DNA from: an uncultured Moraxellaceae bacterium
Lineage (GTDB): Bacteria > Pseudomonadota > Gammaproteobacteria > Pseudomonadales > Moraxellaceae
DNA: 6,873 nt
NCBI GenBank assembly: GCA_937928295.1
Contig: CALEYY010000077.1
Coordinates: 1-6,873, forward strand
Direction of reading: 5' to 3'
Shown: piece after piece, positions 1 to 5,656 of the stretch
Layout of the letters: every line of letters begins with the position of its first letter
Numbering within the stretch: the first letter of the stretch is position 1
Program-made: the position numbers and the translations under genes
Notes under the pieces: model-generated
What the model saw: only the letters and a program-made list of their open reading frames with translations
Database searches by the model: none
What the model was told of the DNA's origin: nothing

Positions 1-2
1 GT

Positions 3-7
3 CTCCT
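3..7 (-). promoter_or_regulatory. Shine-Dalgarno for an off-window gene downstream of gspG
   Basis: On the minus strand the bases just after the gspG stop read TCAGGAGAC up to the window edge. AGGAG is a near-perfect ribosome binding site, so a co-transcribed gene should start within about ten bases beyond position 1. Its identity cannot be seen. In type II secretion operons the gene after gspG is usually gspH, which is an expectation and not an observation. Confidence 0.5.
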
Positions 8-9
8 GA

Positions 10-438
10 TCAGATCTGCTTGGGCCGGATGTCCTGATCTTCACCGCTGCCCCCCGGCTGACCGTCACGGCCAAGCGACATCAGCTCGAAGTCCCGCTCG
101 GTATTGCTGGGGTGGCGGTATACATAGGGGGAGCCCCAAGGATCTAGGGGGAGCTCCGAGCGCAGATAGGGACCGTTCCACTTGGCGGCATCCAGCGGCT
201 TTTCAACCAGGGCTTGCAGGCCGGGATCGCTGTCGGGGTAGCGGCCCGTGTCGAGGCGGTACTGATCTAGTGCCTTGCTCAAGGACTCCATCTGCGCACG
301 CGCGCTCGTGACTTCGGACTTGCCCAGCTGCCTGAAGAAGTCGGGGGCCACGAAGCCGATGAGCAGACCGATGATGACGATGACGACCAGCAGCTCCAGC
401 AGGGTGAAGCCTTTGCTTTGTGCTCGTGTTGATCGCAT
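10..438 (-). CDS. gspG: Type II secretion system major pseudopilin GspG
   Basis: GspG is the main subunit of the periplasmic pseudopilus that drives protein export through the type II secretion outer-membrane channel. From the chosen ATG the product is 142 aa. A short basic leader ends in SKG (residues 8-10), then FTLLE (11-15) begins the mature protein. This is a classical prepilin peptidase site with Glu at mature position +5, followed by a hydrophobic helix to about residue 30. The GspG-specific part is clear: YRLDTGRYPDSDPGLQAL (60-77), DPWGSPY (99-105), and a C-terminal loop LGRDGQPGGSGEDQDI (122-137) whose Asp residues match the calcium site of the family. The length is normal. The frame is open to a TTG at 480, but ATG 438 gives the usual short leader and has a weak GAGA ribosome site 6 nt upstream. 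Other gsp genes, if present, lie outside the window to the left. Confidence 0.93.
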   Translation of the reverse strand: MRSTRAQSKGFTLLELLVVIVIIGLLIGFVAPDFFRQLGKSEVTSARAQMESLSKALDQYRLDTGRYPDSDPGLQALVEKPLDAAKWNGPYLRSELPLDPWGSPYVYRHPSNTERDFELMSLGRDGQPGGSGEDQDIRPKQI

Positions 439-495
439 GCGTTTTCTCGGTGAGGTCTCTGCCGGATCAGCAAGCAGCAAGATTGATGTGCAATC

Positions 496-523
496 AGTAT
501 CGGCGGCCAGAGTTGGGCGTCAA
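496..523 (-). promoter_or_regulatory. Sigma70-like promoter for gspG
   Basis: Read on the minus strand, TTGACG (518-523; five of six match the -35 consensus) is followed after 16 bases by GATACT (496-501; four of six match the -10). Transcription would start near 488-490 and give a leader of about 50 nt before ATG 438. That leader is one reason to prefer ATG 438 over the TTG at 480. No transcript data are available, so this is a consensus match only. Confidence 0.5.
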
Positions 524-524
524 C

Positions 525-540
525 CTGCCCGATAGGGCAG
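525..540. repeat. Perfect 6-bp inverted repeat abutting the gspG -35 box
   Basis: CTGCCC (525-530) and GGGCAG (535-540) form a perfect inverted repeat around GATA. It lies immediately upstream of the gspG -35 hexamer. No T-tract follows on either strand, so it is not a terminator. Its place suggests a possible regulator site, but a chance palindrome cannot be excluded. Confidence 0.35.
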
Positions 541-643
541 CTGTATTCATAAATGTCCTACTTCTACTCTGAGTGACGGACAGCGCTCGCCATGATCAGC
601 GTTGTTGTTTGTGGTGAGTGCATAGTAATGGATGCCTACAGAA

Positions 644-673
644 GCCAAGGGAAGGCAGAGGCCAAGGGAAGGC
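644..673. repeat. 13-bp direct repeat with 17-nt period
   Basis: GCCAAGGGAAGGC occurs at 644-656 and again at 661-673, separated by AGAG, which gives a 17-nt period. It lies about 80 nt upstream of the start codon at 755. Each copy begins with GCC and ends with GGC, so it has slight internal symmetry. It could be paired binding sites for a regulator or a simple local duplication. Confidence 0.7.
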
Positions 674-742
674 TAATCGTGGGGTTTATCCAATACCTGC
701 TGGCGCTCGCTTTGCAGGCCGTTTATCTTCTCCTCCTCATTC

Positions 743-747
743 GAGGA
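743..747 (+). promoter_or_regulatory. Ribosome binding site of the oxidoreductase gene
   Basis: GAGGA lies 7 nt before ATG 755 and fixes this start over the nearby out-of-frame open frame that begins at 618. Confidence 0.7.
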
Positions 748-754
748 CGCGATC

Positions 755-1981
755 ATGGCCAATTTTGATGTGGTGGTATTCGGGGCAACCAGCTTTGTGG
801 GGCAGATTCTCACGCGCTATTTGTGGGATCGTCATGGCCTGAACGGCGAGATCCGCTGGGCCGTTGCCGGGCGCTCAGCCGCCAAGCTGGCCGAGCTGAA
901 AGCCGGTCTGGGCGATGCCGCCCGCGAGCTGCCGGTGATTCTGGCCGAGGCTCACGATGAAGCCTCGCTGCAAGCGCTGTGCACACAAACCCGCGTGGTC
1001 GTGTCTACGGTCGGGCCGTATGCGCTGTATGGCTCTGAGCTGGTCAAGGTCTGCGCCGAGTCGGGCACCGACTATTGCGACCTCACCGGCGAGCCGCAGT
1101 GGATTGCGCGCATGCTGGCTCAGCACGAAGCGGCCGCCCAGCGCAGTGGCGCACGCATCGTGCATTGCTGCGGCTTTGACTCGCTGCCCTCCGATCTCGG
1201 CACTTATTTCCTGCAAGGGCAGTCGCAGGATCGCTTCCAGGCCAGCTGCTCGCGCGTGAAACTGCGTGTGAAAGCCATGCGCGGCACTTTCTCCGGCGGC
1301 ACGGTAGCCAGCATGATGGAAATGCTGCGCGAGGTCGGCAAGGATCGCTCCATTCTGAAAGTGCTGCAAAACCCCTACGCCTTCTGCGCTCAACAGCTCA
1401 AGCTGCGCCAGCCCAACCCGGCCCCCGTCTCGTTCGATGACGATGCCAAGTCCTGGCAGGTGCCGTTCATCATGGCGGCGATCAATACCAAGGTGGTGCA
1501 TCGCAGCAATGCCCTGCAGGGCTACCGCTACGGCGAAAACTTTTGCTACGACGAGACCCAACTCACCGGCAACGGCGTGAAAGGCCGCCTCGGTGCGATT
1601 GCCTTTGCCTCCGGCCTCGGCGGTTTCATGGCCGCTGCCGCGCTGGCACCGACGCGCAATCTGCTCGAACGCTTCGTGGTGCCGAAGCCGGGCGAGGGAC
1701 CATCGCCCAAGGCCCAGCGCGAGGGCTATTACGACATTCGCTTCTTCGGCAAGACCGATGCCGGCCAGACCCTGGTGGCGAAAGTCACCGGCGACCGTGA
1801 TCCGGGTTACGGCTCCACCGGCAAGATGCTCGGCGAAGCCGCCACCTGCCTGGCCATGGACATCAGCAAGACGGACAGGGCTGGCGGTTTCTGGACGCCG
1901 GCCACGGTCATGGGCGATGCCCTGATTGCTCGCCTGCAGCAGCATGCCGGCCTGACCTTCAGCGTGGTGTCGGCGTCGTGA
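755..1981 (+). CDS. Saccharopine dehydrogenase-like NAD(P) oxidoreductase (trans-acting enoyl reductase-like)
   Basis: A 408-aa protein of the saccharopine dehydrogenase-like family that includes mycobacterial trans-acting enoyl reductase-type proteins and human SCCPDH. The N-terminus is a Rossmann fold with the dinucleotide loop GATSFVG (residues 10-16). The family signatures GPY (87-89), YCDLTGE (107-113) and CGFDS (139-143) follow. Residues 277-300 form an Ala/Gly-rich hydrophobic stretch that could touch membrane or lipid. The C-terminal part has GDRDPGYGSTGKMLGE (346-361) and GGFWTPATVMGDAL (377-390), as in the mycobacterial proteins. No signal peptide is seen. True lysine-pathway saccharopine dehydrogenase is unlikely given these motifs. 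The substrate is unknown; reduction of a lipid or polyketide-like enoyl group is inferred only from relatives. It is the first gene of a four-gene run, and its TGA overlaps the GTG start of miaE. Confidence 0.85.
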   Translation: MANFDVVVFGATSFVGQILTRYLWDRHGLNGEIRWAVAGRSAAKLAELKAGLGDAARELPVILAEAHDEASLQALCTQTRVVVSTVGPYALYGSELVKVCAESGTDYCDLTGEPQWIARMLAQHEAAAQRSGARIVHCCGFDSLPSDLGTYFLQGQSQDRFQASCSRVKLRVKAMRGTFSGGTVASMMEMLREVGKDRSILKVLQNPYAFCAQQLKLRQPNPAPVSFDDDAKSWQVPFIMAAINTKVVHRSNALQGYRYGENFCYDETQLTGNGVKGRLGAIAFASGLGGFMAAAALAPTRNLLERFVVPKPGEGPSPKAQREGYYDIRFFGKTDAGQTLVAKVTGDRDPGYGSTGKMLGEAATCLAMDISKTDRAGGFWTPATVMGDALIARLQQHAGLTFSVVSAS

Positions 1982-2655
1982 CGGATTTTCTGCAACCGGT
2001 CAGAGATTTTCTGGCCTGTGCGACGCCGCCCGAATGGGTGAGCGCCGCCGTGCAGGATGTGCCTCTGCTGCTGCAAGATCACGCCAACTGCGAGAAGAAG
2101 GCGGCCAGCACGGCCATGAATATGCTGTTTCGCTACAACGAGCGCGATCAGTTGCAGACCGAGTTGGCGCAGCTGGCGCGTGAAGAGCTGCTGCATTACG
2201 AGCAGGTGCGCGAGCTGATGCAGAAGCGTGGCATCTCGTACCGGCCGGTCTCGGCCGCGCGCTATGCCAATGGCCTGCGCCAGCATGTGCGCACTTCGGA
2301 GCCGGGGCATCTGGTCGATCTCATGATCATCGGTGCCTTTGTCGAGGCGCGCTCCTGCGAGCGGTTTGCCGCCATTGCGCCGTATCTGGATGTCGAACTG
2401 AAGCGCTTCTACACCTTTCTGCTGCGCTCGGAAGCGCGCCATTTTCAGCACTACCTCGGCTTGGCTGCCGCCTACTCGCCCACACCAATAGACGAGCGCG
2501 TGGCGCATTTCCGCGAGGTCGAGCGCGAGCTGATCGAGTCGCCGGATGTGGAAGTGCGCTTTCACAGTGGTCTGCCGCCGGCCCGCGCGTCGGCTTATGC
2601 GCCGGCCAGCATGAACGCTCACAACAGCAGTGAGCGCGCCACATGCTTGAACTGA
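1978..2655 (+). CDS. miaE: tRNA 2-methylthio-N6-isopentenyladenosine(37) hydroxylase MiaE
   Basis: MiaE is a non-haem diiron monooxygenase that hydroxylates the isopentenyl side chain of ms2i6A37 in tRNAs reading UNN codons, giving ms2io6A37. The 225-aa product is a ferritin-like helical protein with all expected iron ligands visible: E39 (in CEKKA), E70 and H73 (ExxH in EELLH), E123 (in FVEARSCERF), and E152 with H155 (ExxH in SEARH). The start is GTG, four bases inside the end of the preceding gene (GTGA overlap), so translational coupling is likely; no strong Shine-Dalgarno is seen. The last 13 nt overlap rlmA. The substrate requires MiaA and MiaB, which are not in this window. The tail after about residue 205 is low-complexity and not part of the catalytic core. 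Confidence 0.93.
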   Translation: MTDFLQPVRDFLACATPPEWVSAAVQDVPLLLQDHANCEKKAASTAMNMLFRYNERDQLQTELAQLAREELLHYEQVRELMQKRGISYRPVSAARYANGLRQHVRTSEPGHLVDLMIIGAFVEARSCERFAAIAPYLDVELKRFYTFLLRSEARHFQHYLGLAAAYSPTPIDERVAHFREVERELIESPDVEVRFHSGLPPARASAYAPASMNAHNSSERATCLN

Positions 2656-3461
2656 TCTGTCCGCTTTGCCGGGCAGCGTTGCAAACGCCGGCAAAAACCT
2701 GGTCTTGCGCCAACGGCCACGCCTTTGATGTGTCTCGCGAGGGCTATGTGAATCTGCTGCCGGTGCAGCACAAAAAAAGCCTGTCACCCGGCGATACGGC
2801 CGAGAGTGTGGCGGCGCGTCGGCGCTTCCTCGCCGCCGGGCATTACCAGCACCTGCGCGACGCAGTAGCGACGCTGCTACGCGACTTGCAGCCGCAAAGC
2901 CTGCTTGATCTGGGCTGCGGCGAGGGCTATTACACCGAGGCCATGCGCGCCGAAGTACCGGCGGTGTGCGGGCTGGACATCGCCAAGCCGGCCATCCAGC
3001 TCGCGGCTCGTCAGCAGAAAGCCGTGACCTGGCTGGTCGGCAGCGGCTCGCTGCTACCCTTTGCCGACGCCTCGCTGGATGTGGTCAGCAGCCTGTTCAG
3101 CCCCTTGCCGGTCGCTGAGATGCAGCGCGTACTGAAGCCGGGCGGGCATGTGCTGATGGTCACGCCCGCGCCTGATCATCTCTGGCAAGTACGCGAGGGC
3201 TTGTTCGAGCAGGTACGCGCGCACGAGCCGGACAAGTTTCTGGCGGCGTTCAGTGAAGGTTTTGTGCTGCAGCAGCGCTTGCGTGTCGAGGCACCGTTAA
3301 CGCTTTCGCAAGCGGCACTGAAAGATCTGCTGGCCATGACGCCCTATGCGTGGAAGGCCACTGCCGAGCGTCGAGCATTACTCGAAGCCAACGAAAACTT
3401 TCAAACCCTGGCGGCGTTCGATGTCATGCTGTTTCAAGTCAAGTCGAGGGTGCTCCCATGA
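2643..3461 (+). CDS. rlmA: 23S rRNA (guanine745-N1)-methyltransferase RlmA
   Basis: RlmA(I) uses S-adenosylmethionine to methylate N1 of G745 in hairpin 35 of 23S rRNA in Gram-negative bacteria. The 272-aa product matches the E. coli protein in order. An N-terminal zinc finger has C6, C9, C22 and H26. EGYVNLLPVQHK (33-44) and SPGD (48-51) follow. The SAM-binding loop is LDLGCGEGYYT (88-98), with the acidic end of the next strand at LDIAK (111-115). VLKPGGHVLMVTP (163-175) and the C-terminal MTPYAW (232-237) complete the match. The gram-positive paralogue RlmA(II) methylates G748; the close agreement with E. coli favours type I. ATG 2643 lies inside the end of miaE (13-nt overlap), with a weak GTGAG 8 nt upstream. 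The stop overlaps the next start as ATGA. Confidence 0.93.
   Translation: MLELICPLCRAALQTPAKTWSCANGHAFDVSREGYVNLLPVQHKKSLSPGDTAESVAARRRFLAAGHYQHLRDAVATLLRDLQPQSLLDLGCGEGYYTEAMRAEVPAVCGLDIAKPAIQLAARQQKAVTWLVGSGSLLPFADASLDVVSSLFSPLPVAEMQRVLKPGGHVLMVTPAPDHLWQVREGLFEQVRAHEPDKFLAAFSEGFVLQQRLRVEAPLTLSQAALKDLLAMTPYAWKATAERRALLEANENFQTLAAFDVMLFQVKSRVLP
3446..3450 (+). promoter_or_regulatory. Ribosome binding site deciding the start of the 193-aa unknown gene
   Basis: GAGGG lies 7 nt before ATG 3458, inside the end of rlmA. It supports this start over the in-frame ATG at 3350, which would overlap rlmA by over 100 nt, and over ATG 3473. Confidence 0.65.
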
Positions 3462-4039
3462 CGCCACTATCCATGACGCAACGACAAGCCATCAGCTACG
3501 CAGAATTTGGTCACAACTTCATTCAGCAGGTGGTCACCGCGCGCCGCCTGGGCAGCGAAATCGAAGCCTTGCTGGAGCGCACCATTGCCGGCTCCATGCG
3601 CAAGCTACCGGCCGATATGACGGTCATCTCCTATGTCTTCAAGCTTGACGACATCAGCGTGGATCCGCTACTCAGCCACTTGCCGAAGATCGCGTTCATT
3701 CTGTCGGTGCGCGGCGACTTGCAGCTCGATGTCGAGTTGTTTGGCATCGACCTTAAGTTCGCGCTGGCGGTGAATATTCAGGTGCAAATCGATGTGGAAA
3801 CCTATGCGCCGGTGATCCTGAAACTGGTGCCGCATCCGGTGTCTGGGCACAGCATCCGCATCGATCTGGTCGGCGAAAATCTGCCCAGCGATGTGCTGGA
3901 CAAGCTCAATCTGGTAAAGCCGATTGTGCGCGATCAGATCGTCAAGGAAGTGAATGCGCGCATCAATGATCCGGCCATGCAGGCGGCTGCCAACATCGAT
4001 GTGCTGGCGCTGGTGGCGCAGGTGAAGATGTCGGGCTGA
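3458..4039 (+). CDS. Uncharacterised 193-aa protein, beta-rich, possibly lipid-binding fold
   Basis: I do not recognise a named family. The protein has no signal peptide or membrane helix and should be cytoplasmic. Residues 8-48 look helical (YAEFGHNFIQQVVTARRLGS at 14-33). Residues 53-140 show long alternating hydrophobic/polar stretches typical of amphipathic beta strands, for example FILSVRGDLQLDVELFG (80-96) and FALAVNIQVQIDVET (101-115). The end is helical, with VRDQIVKEVNARIND (157-171). A beta layer followed by a helix carrying 'VN..IN' recalls tubular lipid-binding (TULIP/BPI-like) proteins, and I loosely recall similar hypothetical proteins in actinobacteria; both are inference. It is last in the operon, starts by ATGA overlap with rlmA, and its GC-rich codon use matches its neighbours. 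Its partner may be the oxidoreductase, but nothing here proves this. Confidence 0.8.
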   Translation: MTPLSMTQRQAISYAEFGHNFIQQVVTARRLGSEIEALLERTIAGSMRKLPADMTVISYVFKLDDISVDPLLSHLPKIAFILSVRGDLQLDVELFGIDLKFALAVNIQVQIDVETYAPVILKLVPHPVSGHSIRIDLVGENLPSDVLDKLNLVKPIVRDQIVKEVNARINDPAMQAAANIDVLALVAQVKMSG

Positions 4040-4044
4040 GGTAC

Positions 4045-4326
4045 TTACTCTGCCACCAGCAGCAAGCCTTCGTCATCAATATCAACCATACGCAGCTCCA
4101 ACCGTGCTTTCGAGAACTCGAAGTTCTGCAGCTTCGGCGTTTCCAGCGCATAGCTTTCGCCCGCTGATTCGTAGTGAACAATCAGCAAATCCAAGTATGG
4201 CTCCAAACTGACAAGCTTATAGCTGCGCTTGTCACCAAATTCCGGGTACACAAAAATTTCTTCGCCTTGCTTGGCTGCCAGTGCTTGCAGCTCTTCAATG
4301 GCTTTCTGCAGGATGCTTTTCGCCAT
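4045..4326 (-). CDS. Uncharacterised 93-aa protein
   Basis: I do not recognise this protein. It has a predicted N-terminal helix (AKSILQKAIEELQALAAKQG, residues 2-21), then a mixed strand-rich part with many Glu/Asp and Tyr residues, ending in an acidic segment VDIDDEGLLLVAE (81-93). There are no cysteines, signal peptide or membrane segments. It is the last gene after ppiB and lpxH. Its frame follows the lpxH stop with one intervening codon (TGA ATT ATG), and no clear Shine-Dalgarno precedes it, so translation probably depends on lpxH. My hand count over 4081-4320 gives about 49% GC (118 of 240), lower than the flanking genes. The open frame fills the space between two real genes exactly, which supports it being coding, but conservation is untested. 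Confidence 0.65.
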   Translation of the reverse strand: MAKSILQKAIEELQALAAKQGEEIFVYPEFGDKRSYKLVSLEPYLDLLIVHYESAGESYALETPKLQNFEFSKARLELRMVDIDDEGLLLVAE

Positions 4327-4329
4327 AAT

Positions 4330-5097
4330 TCAGAACCGGTACTGCACTAGCTCGATGCCGTCCGGGCGAGCCCAGGCAATCATGGCTTCGCCACGCTCAT
4401 CCGCCGAGCCTTCGCGCCAGTCGCCCAGCACCAGGCGCTCGCCGGCCATATCGCCGGGCAGCTCCACGGCATGACGCATCGGGCGATGTGTGTGGCCGTG
4501 AATGAGCAGCTCGACATTGGCTTCAGCCATGACGCGAACGACTTCTTCCGGCGTTACATCCATGATGTTTTCCGGCTTGTTGCTGTTCGCCATCTTGCTC
4601 TGCATGCGCCACATCTCGGCCACCATCAGGCGCTGATCCAGCGGTTTGGTCAGCATCATCTGCTGCCATTCGCTGCTGCGCGACTGCTGGCGGAAAGCCA
4701 TGTAGGCGGTATCCAGCGTGCACAGCTGATCGCCGTGCATGAGCAGGGCGGGCGTGCCGAACAGGTCGACGACCTCCGACTCGGCCATCATGCGTCCGCC
4801 GGCCAGCTCGGCAAAGCCGGGCACGCCAGCGGGGCCGCGTTCGAGCAGGAAGTCGCGATTGCCGTGGCAAAACACCAGCTCGATGCCGCGCGCCCTGACG
4901 CTGCGGAAGCTCTCGTAAATGCTGTCGAGGTAGGGCGTGTGCAGGTCGTCACCAACCCAGACCTCGAACAAGTCGCCCAGCACATACACCGCCGAGCAAT
5001 CGCCCGGCAGCTCGCGCAGCAGGGTTTTCAGACCCTCGCTGCAACGCGGCAGATCAGGCGCGAGATGAACATCCGACAGCAGCAGGGCGCAGGCCAC
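4330..5097 (-). CDS. lpxH: UDP-2,3-diacylglucosamine diphosphatase LpxH
   Basis: LpxH is the peripheral-membrane, Mn-dependent enzyme that hydrolyses UDP-2,3-diacylglucosamine to lipid X and UMP, the fourth step of lipid A synthesis. The 255-aa product has the full calcineurin-like metal set: D9 and H11 (SDVHL), D42 (GDLFE), N80 with R81/D82 (HGNRDFLL), H121 (MHGD), H202 and H204 (IHGHTHRP). SNKPENIMDV (172-181) is also typical. It is about 15 residues longer than the E. coli protein; about six of these lie in a Gly/Pro-rich stretch near 88-102 (GPAGVPG, LAGG). The start is GTG, fixed by an in-frame TAA (the ppiB stop) two codons upstream and by GGAG (5104-5107) 6 nt before it. ppiB-lpxH adjacency is also found in E. 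coli and Pseudomonas. Confidence 0.95.
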   Translation of the reverse strand: MACALLLSDVHLAPDLPRCSEGLKTLLRELPGDCSAVYVLGDLFEVWVGDDLHTPYLDSIYESFRSVRARGIELVFCHGNRDFLLERGPAGVPGFAELAGGRMMAESEVVDLFGTPALLMHGDQLCTLDTAYMAFRQQSRSSEWQQMMLTKPLDQRLMVAEMWRMQSKMANSNKPENIMDVTPEEVVRVMAEANVELLIHGHTHRPMRHAVELPGDMAGERLVLGDWREGSADERGEAMIAWARPDGIELVQYRF

Positions 5098-5100
5098 GGC

Positions 5101-5601
5101 TTACTCCGCGATGATTTCGGCAGTTTCGATGATGACCGGTGTACGCGGCACATCCTGATGACCGCCGGCATTGCCGGTCGCGACGCCCTTGATCTTGTTG
5201 ATCACATCCATGCCTTCAACGGTCTTGCCGAACACGGCGTAGCCCCAGCCCTGTGGATTCTTGCCGCTGTGATTGAGGAAGGCGTTGTTGCCGACATTGA
5301 TGAAGAATTGTGCGGTGGCGGAGTGCGGGTCGCCGGTACGGGCCATGGCAATGGTGCCGATGTCGTTCTTCAGGCCGTTGTCGGCTTCGTTCTGGATCTG
5401 CGTGCCGGTGGATTTCTGCTTCATCTTTTCATCGAAGCCGCCGCCCTGGATCATGAAACCGTCAATCACGCGGTGAAAAATGGTGCCGTTGTAGTGGCCA
5501 CTGTTGACGTATTCAACGAAGTTGGCAACGGTCTTGGGCGCCTTGGCGGCGTCGAGTTCCAGCACGATGCGACCTTGATTGGTGTTAAGAGCAACTTTCA
5601 T
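5101..5601 (-). CDS. ppiB: Cytoplasmic peptidyl-prolyl cis-trans isomerase B (cyclophilin)
   Basis: PpiB catalyses cis-trans isomerisation of peptidyl-proline bonds during folding. The 166-aa protein is a single cyclophilin domain, very like E. coli PpiB (164 aa). It has TIFHRVIDGFMIQGGGF (40-56) containing the catalytic R44 with F49 and Q52, NEADNGLKN (71-79), MARTGDPHSATAQFFINV (86-103), GWGYAVFGKTVEGMDV (118-133) and IKGVATG (137-143). No signal peptide is present, so it is the cytoplasmic form and not PpiA. AGGAA (5609-5613) lies 7 nt before the ATG. It is the first gene of a tight group with lpxH (3 nt between stop and GTG). It diverges from glnS across 112 nt. Its own promoter is not obvious; TATACA on the minus strand at 5639-5644 is a possible -10 without a good -35. 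Confidence 0.96.
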   Translation of the reverse strand: MKVALNTNQGRIVLELDAAKAPKTVANFVEYVNSGHYNGTIFHRVIDGFMIQGGGFDEKMKQKSTGTQIQNEADNGLKNDIGTIAMARTGDPHSATAQFFINVGNNAFLNHSGKNPQGWGYAVFGKTVEGMDVINKIKGVATGNAGGHQDVPRTPVIIETAEIIAE

Positions 5602-5656
5602 GCGCGGATTCCTGCGTATTTATGAATGACAGCGGACCTGTATAGCCCGTATTCGG

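Larger units (their letters stand above)
439..754. other. Divergent intergenic region between gspG and the oxidoreductase gene
   Basis: About 316 nt without a convincing gene. It contains the gspG promoter, the 525-540 inverted repeat, the 644-673 direct repeat and a ribosome site at 743-747. For the plus strand only a poor promoter can be drawn: TTGTTG at 602-607, 16 nt, then AGTAAT at 624-629. A weak stem (CCTGC 696-700 with GCAGG 714-718) lies in the presumed leader. I see no tRNA, strong terminator or small RNA signature. Confidence 0.6.

Noticed and set aside
439..480. N-terminal extension of gspG from a TTG at 480
   Set aside because: It would give an unusually long leader before the prepilin cleavage site and leave only a few leader bases after the predicted promoter.
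589..759. Inverted 9-mer GCCATGATC (589-597) and GATCATGGC (751-759)
   Set aside because: The arms are over 150 nt apart, the match does not extend, and one arm covers the start codon; likely chance. A nine-codon minus-strand frame beginning in the first arm has no support.
618..842. 74-codon open frame on the plus strand
   Set aside because: It runs out of frame into the oxidoreductase gene, has no ribosome site, and its product is Arg/Ser/Pro-rich without a motif.
875..1945. 356-codon open frame on the minus strand
   Set aside because: It lies entirely opposite the oxidoreductase gene, whose family motifs are clear. The product is His/Arg/Ala-rich with no recognisable domain, as expected for an antisense shadow in GC-rich DNA.
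1807..2787. 326-codon open frame on the minus strand
   Set aside because: It is opposite the end of the oxidoreductase gene, miaE and the start of rlmA, all well supported; low-complexity shadow.
3350..3457. Extended start for the 193-aa gene
   Set aside because: It would overlap rlmA by over 100 nt, while ATG 3458 has GAGGG at 7 nt and an ATGA junction like the other genes in the run.
4471..5625. 384-codon open frame on the plus strand
   Set aside because: It is antisense to lpxH and ppiB. It is long because those two genes share one frame; the translation shows no family motif.
545..5627. 10-mer ATTTATGAAT shared in inverted orientation at 545-554 and 5618-5627
   Set aside because: Both lie in intergenic DNA, but a shared 10-mer is expected by chance in a window of this size when all pairs are considered.
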